Of a DNA stretch of 64,000 nt, positions 61,002 to 64,000 are shown piece by piece. Position 1 is the stretch's first letter. Every line of letters starts with the position of its first letter. The translations under genes and the position numbers were made by a program. Source of the DNA: Streptomyces bungoensis (GTDB lineage Bacteria > Actinomycetota > Actinomycetes > Streptomycetales > Streptomycetaceae); assembly GCF_001514215.1 (NCBI RefSeq), contig NZ_KQ948869.1, positions 111,440 to 175,439 of the forward strand. The letters run 5' to 3'. The notes below the pieces were generated by a model. It had not been told where the DNA came from. It did not search any database and saw only the letters and a list, made by a program, of their open reading frames with translations.

Positions 61002-61682
61002 ATGCTCTCGCACGCCGACAGGCCGGCAAAGGTCAGTGGCCACCCGGAAGCCACGCGCGGCGTCCGCCGTGCGGACCGGCGGCCGGCTTCCCCGCATCAC
61101 GTCGCCTGCATGGCGAGCCTGGACCCCGGACTGACGATCGAGGCCGCGAACGCCGACTTCTTCCGGCACGTCGCACGGCCCTCCACGGAGATCTGCGGAC
61201 GCAGCATCTACGACGTCCTGCACCCGAGTGCCCGGAACGTCCTGGCGAAGCACTTCACCCATCTCTCGACCGGCCGCTGCAGCCGCTTCGTCGAGCGGGT
61301 GGTCGCCATGCGCGGCCACGACCGGGTCTTCTCCGCCGAGATGACCGGCATAGCCGTCAAGGGCGAGGGCGACGACCTCTCCGGAGTCGTCGTGCTGATG
61401 AGCCCGGACGACGAGCCGGCCGAGGCGCAGCGGCCCGCACCCGCGCCGCTCCTGACCGCCCTCGACGCGCGCATCCTGGAGGGCGTCGCCACCGGCGCCT
61501 CCACGGTCCAGCTCGCGTCCCGCCTCTACCTCAGCCGGCAGGGCGTCGAATACCACGTCGGCCTGATGCTCCGCCGCTTCAAGGCGCCCAACCGCGCCGC
61601 TCTGGTCTCACGCGCCTACTCCACCGGCGTCCTCACCGTCGGCGCCTGGCCGCCCCGCGCCGTACCCGATTTCATCAAGTGA
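61002..61682 (+). CDS. PAS-LuxR regulator 2 (PimM-like)
   Basis: A 226-residue paralogue of the gene at 55273. The PAS-like region is MASLDPGLTIEAANADFF, GRSIYDVLHPSARNVL. The LuxR HTH is LLTALDARILEGVATGASTV then SRQGVEYHVGLMLRRFKA. Both proteins share the EYHV recognition helix and a similar C-terminal WPPR motif. ATG 61002 follows AGGAGG. It is the last gene before the PKS on this strand, and its predicted operator lies upstream of the PKS. Confidence 0.88.
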   Translation: MLSHADRPAKVSGHPEATRGVRRADRRPASPHHVACMASLDPGLTIEAANADFFRHVARPSTEICGRSIYDVLHPSARNVLAKHFTHLSTGRCSRFVERVVAMRGHDRVFSAEMTGIAVKGEGDDLSGVVVLMSPDDEPAEAQRPAPAPLLTALDARILEGVATGASTVQLASRLYLSRQGVEYHVGLMLRRFKAPNRAALVSRAYSTGVLTVGAWPPRAVPDFIK

Positions 61683-61836
61683 CCCGGCCCTCACGGGCGC
61701 TGACGTCGGCTTCCCCGGGACCGCCACGCCCGGGGAAGCCGACGTTTTGCACGTACTGCTCGGCACCCGTACCCGGCCGGCCGTGGCGCCCGGCGCCCGG
61801 CCGGCCGGAACGTCGACGGCGGCCGGGGCATCACCC

Positions 61837-62124
61837 TCAGCGGCGGTGGCCGCCGATGCCCTCGTCGTCCGCGTCCTGCCACGGCTGGTGGTGGTACGGA
61901 CGGTCGTGCACCGCGATGACCTCCCGCGCCCCCACCGCCCCGTGTGCGGCCGGCACCCGGAACCTCGTGCCCCGGATGTCCTCCATGTCGAGCTGGAAGC
62001 GGTCCAGGTCGTTCATCAGCCGCCGAACGTACGGGGATTCGCCGTCGGCGGTCCGCAGCGACTCGATGCTGCGGCGCAGCGTCACCAGGGCGTCGCGCAT
62101 CTCCGCGAGGTCCGCGCTCGTCAT
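61837..62124 (-). CDS. Small coiled-coil protein, unknown function
   Basis: A 95-residue protein with a coiled-coil N-terminal half (LAEMRDALVTLRRSIESLRT, LMNDLDRFQLDMEDI) and a C-terminus rich in His, Asp and Glu (HDRPYHHQPWQDADDEG). ATG 62124 follows GGGAGGGAAATC. It is on the strand opposite the PKS and divergent from it across a gap holding the PimM-like box. I do not recognise a family. Confidence 0.7.
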   Translation of the reverse strand: MTSADLAEMRDALVTLRRSIESLRTADGESPYVRRLMNDLDRFQLDMEDIRGTRFRVPAAHGAVGAREVIAVHDRPYHHQPWQDADDEGIGGHRR

Positions 62125-62531
62125 GATTTCCCTCCCTCTCCCGGGCGGCCGGCCAGGACACCAGCACTCACGCCGGACGCGACACCGCCGCCTGCGGGCG
62201 GTACTGCGCTCATTCAGGGGGAGCGGCCCGGGGAGCGCAACACCGGAAGCCCCCTCGCTCCGCATGTCTGGGCGTTTCCCGCAACCTCGCGCCGACGGCC
62301 CCGGATCGGGCCTTGCGAGGCCGCGGGAATCTAGGGGGCGCCCTAGTGCCTGCCCACCTAGCGTGGGGTCCCCGGCGGCCCGGGCTCCGGACGGCGGCCG
62401 AGGCCCGGCGGCCCGGCCCCGACCGGGTGGTGCGAGCCGCCGACCGCGTCACGCCCCGTGAGCGTCCCCTGAGCACGCGCTACCCGACGTCCGAGGCCCA
62501 CACGGCTGGGCCGACAAGCTGGTGGAGTGGA
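62125..62531. other. Intergenic region upstream of the PKS gene
   Basis: A 407-bp divergent gap with no gene. It holds the CTAGGG palindrome at 62331-62346 and the PKS ribosome site GGTGGAGTGGA. Confidence 0.5.
62331..62346. promoter_or_regulatory. Candidate PAS-LuxR (PimM-type) operator 4 before the PKS
   Basis: CTAGGGGGCGCCCTAG has perfect 6-bp arms CTAGGG/CCCTAG, which fit both half-sites of the recalled PimM consensus. Only the four central bases differ. It is 186 bp before the PKS start. Confidence 0.6.
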
Positions 62532-64000
62532 ATGACCGAGTCAGAACGCACACGGTACGAGTCCGGCGCCGCGCCCCGGTGTGCCATCGCTGTCGTCGGC
62601 CTGGCCTGCCGCCTGCCCGGCGCCCCGAACCCCGACGCCCTCTGGCGCCTCCTCCGTGCCGGCGGGAACGCCGTGCAGCCGACCCCGGACGACCGGCTGC
62701 GGCTCACCGGTGCGGCCGGCGACGCCACCTCCGGCGAGGACGCGGCCTCCGGCGACGTTCCCCGCTGGGGCGGCTACATCGACGACGTCACCGGCTTCGA
62801 CGCCGGCTTCTTCGGCATCTCGCCGCGCGAAGCCGACACCATGGATCCGCAGCAGCGTCTCGCGCTCGAACTCGCCTGGGAGGCCCTCGAGGACGCCCGC
62901 ATCGTTCCCGGGCGACCGGGCAGCTCGAGCACCGGTGTGTTCATCGGCGCCGCCCACGACGACTACGCGACCCTGGCCAACGGCCTCGACGCGGACAGCG
63001 TCACCCACCAGTCCCTCACCGGCACCCACCGCGCCCTCATCGCGAACCGCATCTCCTACCTGCTCGGACTGCGCGGTCCGAGCCTCACCCTCGACTCGGC
63101 GCAGTCCTCCTCGCTGGTCGCCGTGCACCTCGCCTGCGAAAGCCTGCGCAGCGGGGACAGCGAGCTGGCCATCGCCGGCGGGATCAACCTCCAACTCGCG
63201 CCGCGCGGCAGCCTGCTGCCGCACCGCTTCGGCGCGCTCTCGCCCGACGGCCGCTGCTACACCTTCGACGCCCGCGCCAACGGCTACGTCCGGGGCGAGG
63301 GCGGCGGCCTCGTCGTACTCAAACCGCTCGACCGGGCCCTCGCCGACGGCGACCCCGTCCGCGCCGTCATCCGCGGCAGCGCCGTCAACAACGACGGGGG
63401 CGGCGACACGCTCACCGCCCCGGACGCCGGCGCCCAGGAAGACGTCATTCGCCGCGCCCTGCGCAGCGCCGGAGCGGCCCCGCACGACATCCAGTACGTC
63501 GAACTCCACGGGACCGGCACACCGGTCGGCGACCCCGTGGAGGCGACGGCTCTCGGCAGGGTCCTCGGCCGGGGACGAGCCACCGAGGCGCCGCTGCACG
63601 TCGGCTCGGTGAAGACGAACGTGGGCCACCTGGAGGGCGCCGCGGGAATCGCAGGCCTCCTCAAGACGGTGCTGGCCCTCCAGCATCGCGAACTCCCGCC
63701 CAGTCTCCACTACGAGACGCCCAACCCCGCCATCCCCCTGACCACCCTCCGTCTGCGCGTACAGAGCACCCTCGGCCCGTGGCCCCGCCCCGGCGCATCC
63801 CTCATGGCCGGGGTGTCCTCCTTCGGCATGGGCGGGACCAATGCCCATGTGGTGCTGGAGGAGGCGCCGGGGGGTGTGCCGGAGCCTGAAGGTGAGGCTG
63901 TTTCGCCGGTGTTCGCGGTGGGTGGTGTGGTGCCGTGGGTGGTGTCGGGCCGGGGTGTGGAGGGTCTGGCGGGGCAGGCGGCCCGGCTGGCCGGTTTCGT
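62532..64000 (+). CDS. Modular type I PKS, KSQ loading module (3' truncated by window)
   Basis: The first 489 residues of a giant PKS. The KS domain begins almost at the N-terminus (residue 17), with no docking helix, as for a loading module. The active-site Cys is replaced by Gln191 (DSAQSSSLVAVHL), so this is a KSQ decarboxylase that makes the starter from a malonyl-type unit. The other catalytic residues are kept: His326 in HGTGT and KTNVGHLEGA. The AT domain starts near residue 465 (VVPWVVSGRGVEGLA) and runs off the window. The start follows GGTGGAGTGGA. Codon use changes abruptly near 63840. Confidence 0.92.
   Translation, partial: MTESERTRYESGAAPRCAIAVVGLACRLPGAPNPDALWRLLRAGGNAVQPTPDDRLRLTGAAGDATSGEDAASGDVPRWGGYIDDVTGFDAGFFGISPREADTMDPQQRLALELAWEALEDARIVPGRPGSSSTGVFIGAAHDDYATLANGLDADSVTHQSLTGTHRALIANRISYLLGLRGPSLTLDSAQSSSLVAVHLACESLRSGDSELAIAGGINLQLAPRGSLLPHRFGALSPDGRCYTFDARANGYVRGEGGGLVVLKPLDRALADGDPVRAVIRGSAVNNDGGGDTLTAPDAGAQEDVIRRALRSAGAAPHDIQYVELHGTGTPVGDPVEATALGRVLGRGRATEAPLHVGSVKTNVGHLEGAAGIAGLLKTVLALQHRELPPSLHYETPNPAIPLTTLRLRVQSTLGPWPRPGASLMAGVSSFGMGGTNAHVVLEEAPGGVPEPEGEAVSPVFAVGGVVPWVVSGRGVEGLAGQAARLAGF

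Overview
The window is high-GC actinobacterial DNA, almost certainly a Streptomyces chromosome. Third codon positions are nearly all G or C. Secreted proteins carry actinomycete signal peptides, TTA codons are rare and sit mainly in regulators, and the regulator families (LAL, PAS-LuxR, conservon) are typical of Streptomyces. The left edge cuts into an unidentified gene. The right edge cuts into a giant modular polyketide synthase gene.

From 1 to 11 kb there are accessory and housekeeping-like single genes: a secreted SGNH hydrolase with an altered catalytic block, an isochorismatase-family hydrolase, a one-protein HTH-ATPase-membrane-WD40 switch, a Ca2+/cation antiporter, an AsnC-type regulator paired with an inositol-phosphatase-like protein, and a TetR/quinone-oxidoreductase pair. 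From 10.97 to 12.94 kb there is a graveyard: a two-end-truncated tandem GNAT gene, then a decayed Tn554-type recombinase and its helper gene. From 13.0 to 16.8 kb there is a compact island of two universal-stress-like paralogues, a winged-helix regulator, a small membrane peptide, TerC and a partner protein. Matching palindromes and promoters tie the island together.

From 17 to 31 kb come a degenerate tRNA-like sequence, an NAD-dependent DNA ligase, and a set of oxidoreductase/hydrolase/regulator modules. Among these, a TetR gene and a divergently placed NADP oxidoreductase share an identical 15-bp operator. From 31 to 43 kb come a MOSC-ferredoxin reductase-ferredoxin fusion, a tandem GNAT, peptidase E, a DUF1772 membrane protein behind three CTAGC operators, two paralogous FG-GAP secreted proteins, a lipocalin, and an ECF sigma/anti-sigma operon.

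From 43 to 64 kb the window becomes the regulatory flank of a type I polyketide cluster. It holds an orphan histidine kinase, a LacI regulator beside a lipoprotein relic, three consecutive LAL (ATPase-LuxR) regulators, two PAS-LuxR regulators, an RsbW-like ATPase, a conservon (CvnA-CvnB-CvnC-P450) that lacks the usual GTPase, and the first PKS gene, whose KS is a KSQ decarboxylase. Three LALs plus PAS-LuxR proteins is the regulatory set known from polyene macrolide clusters. Four sites resembling the published PimM (PAS-LuxR) operator lie upstream of the kinase, the first LAL, the conservon and the PKS. This suggests one PAS-LuxR regulon across the cluster flank. LAL2 carries two TTA codons, so bldA control is likely.

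All calls are from reading the sequence. No database search was run.
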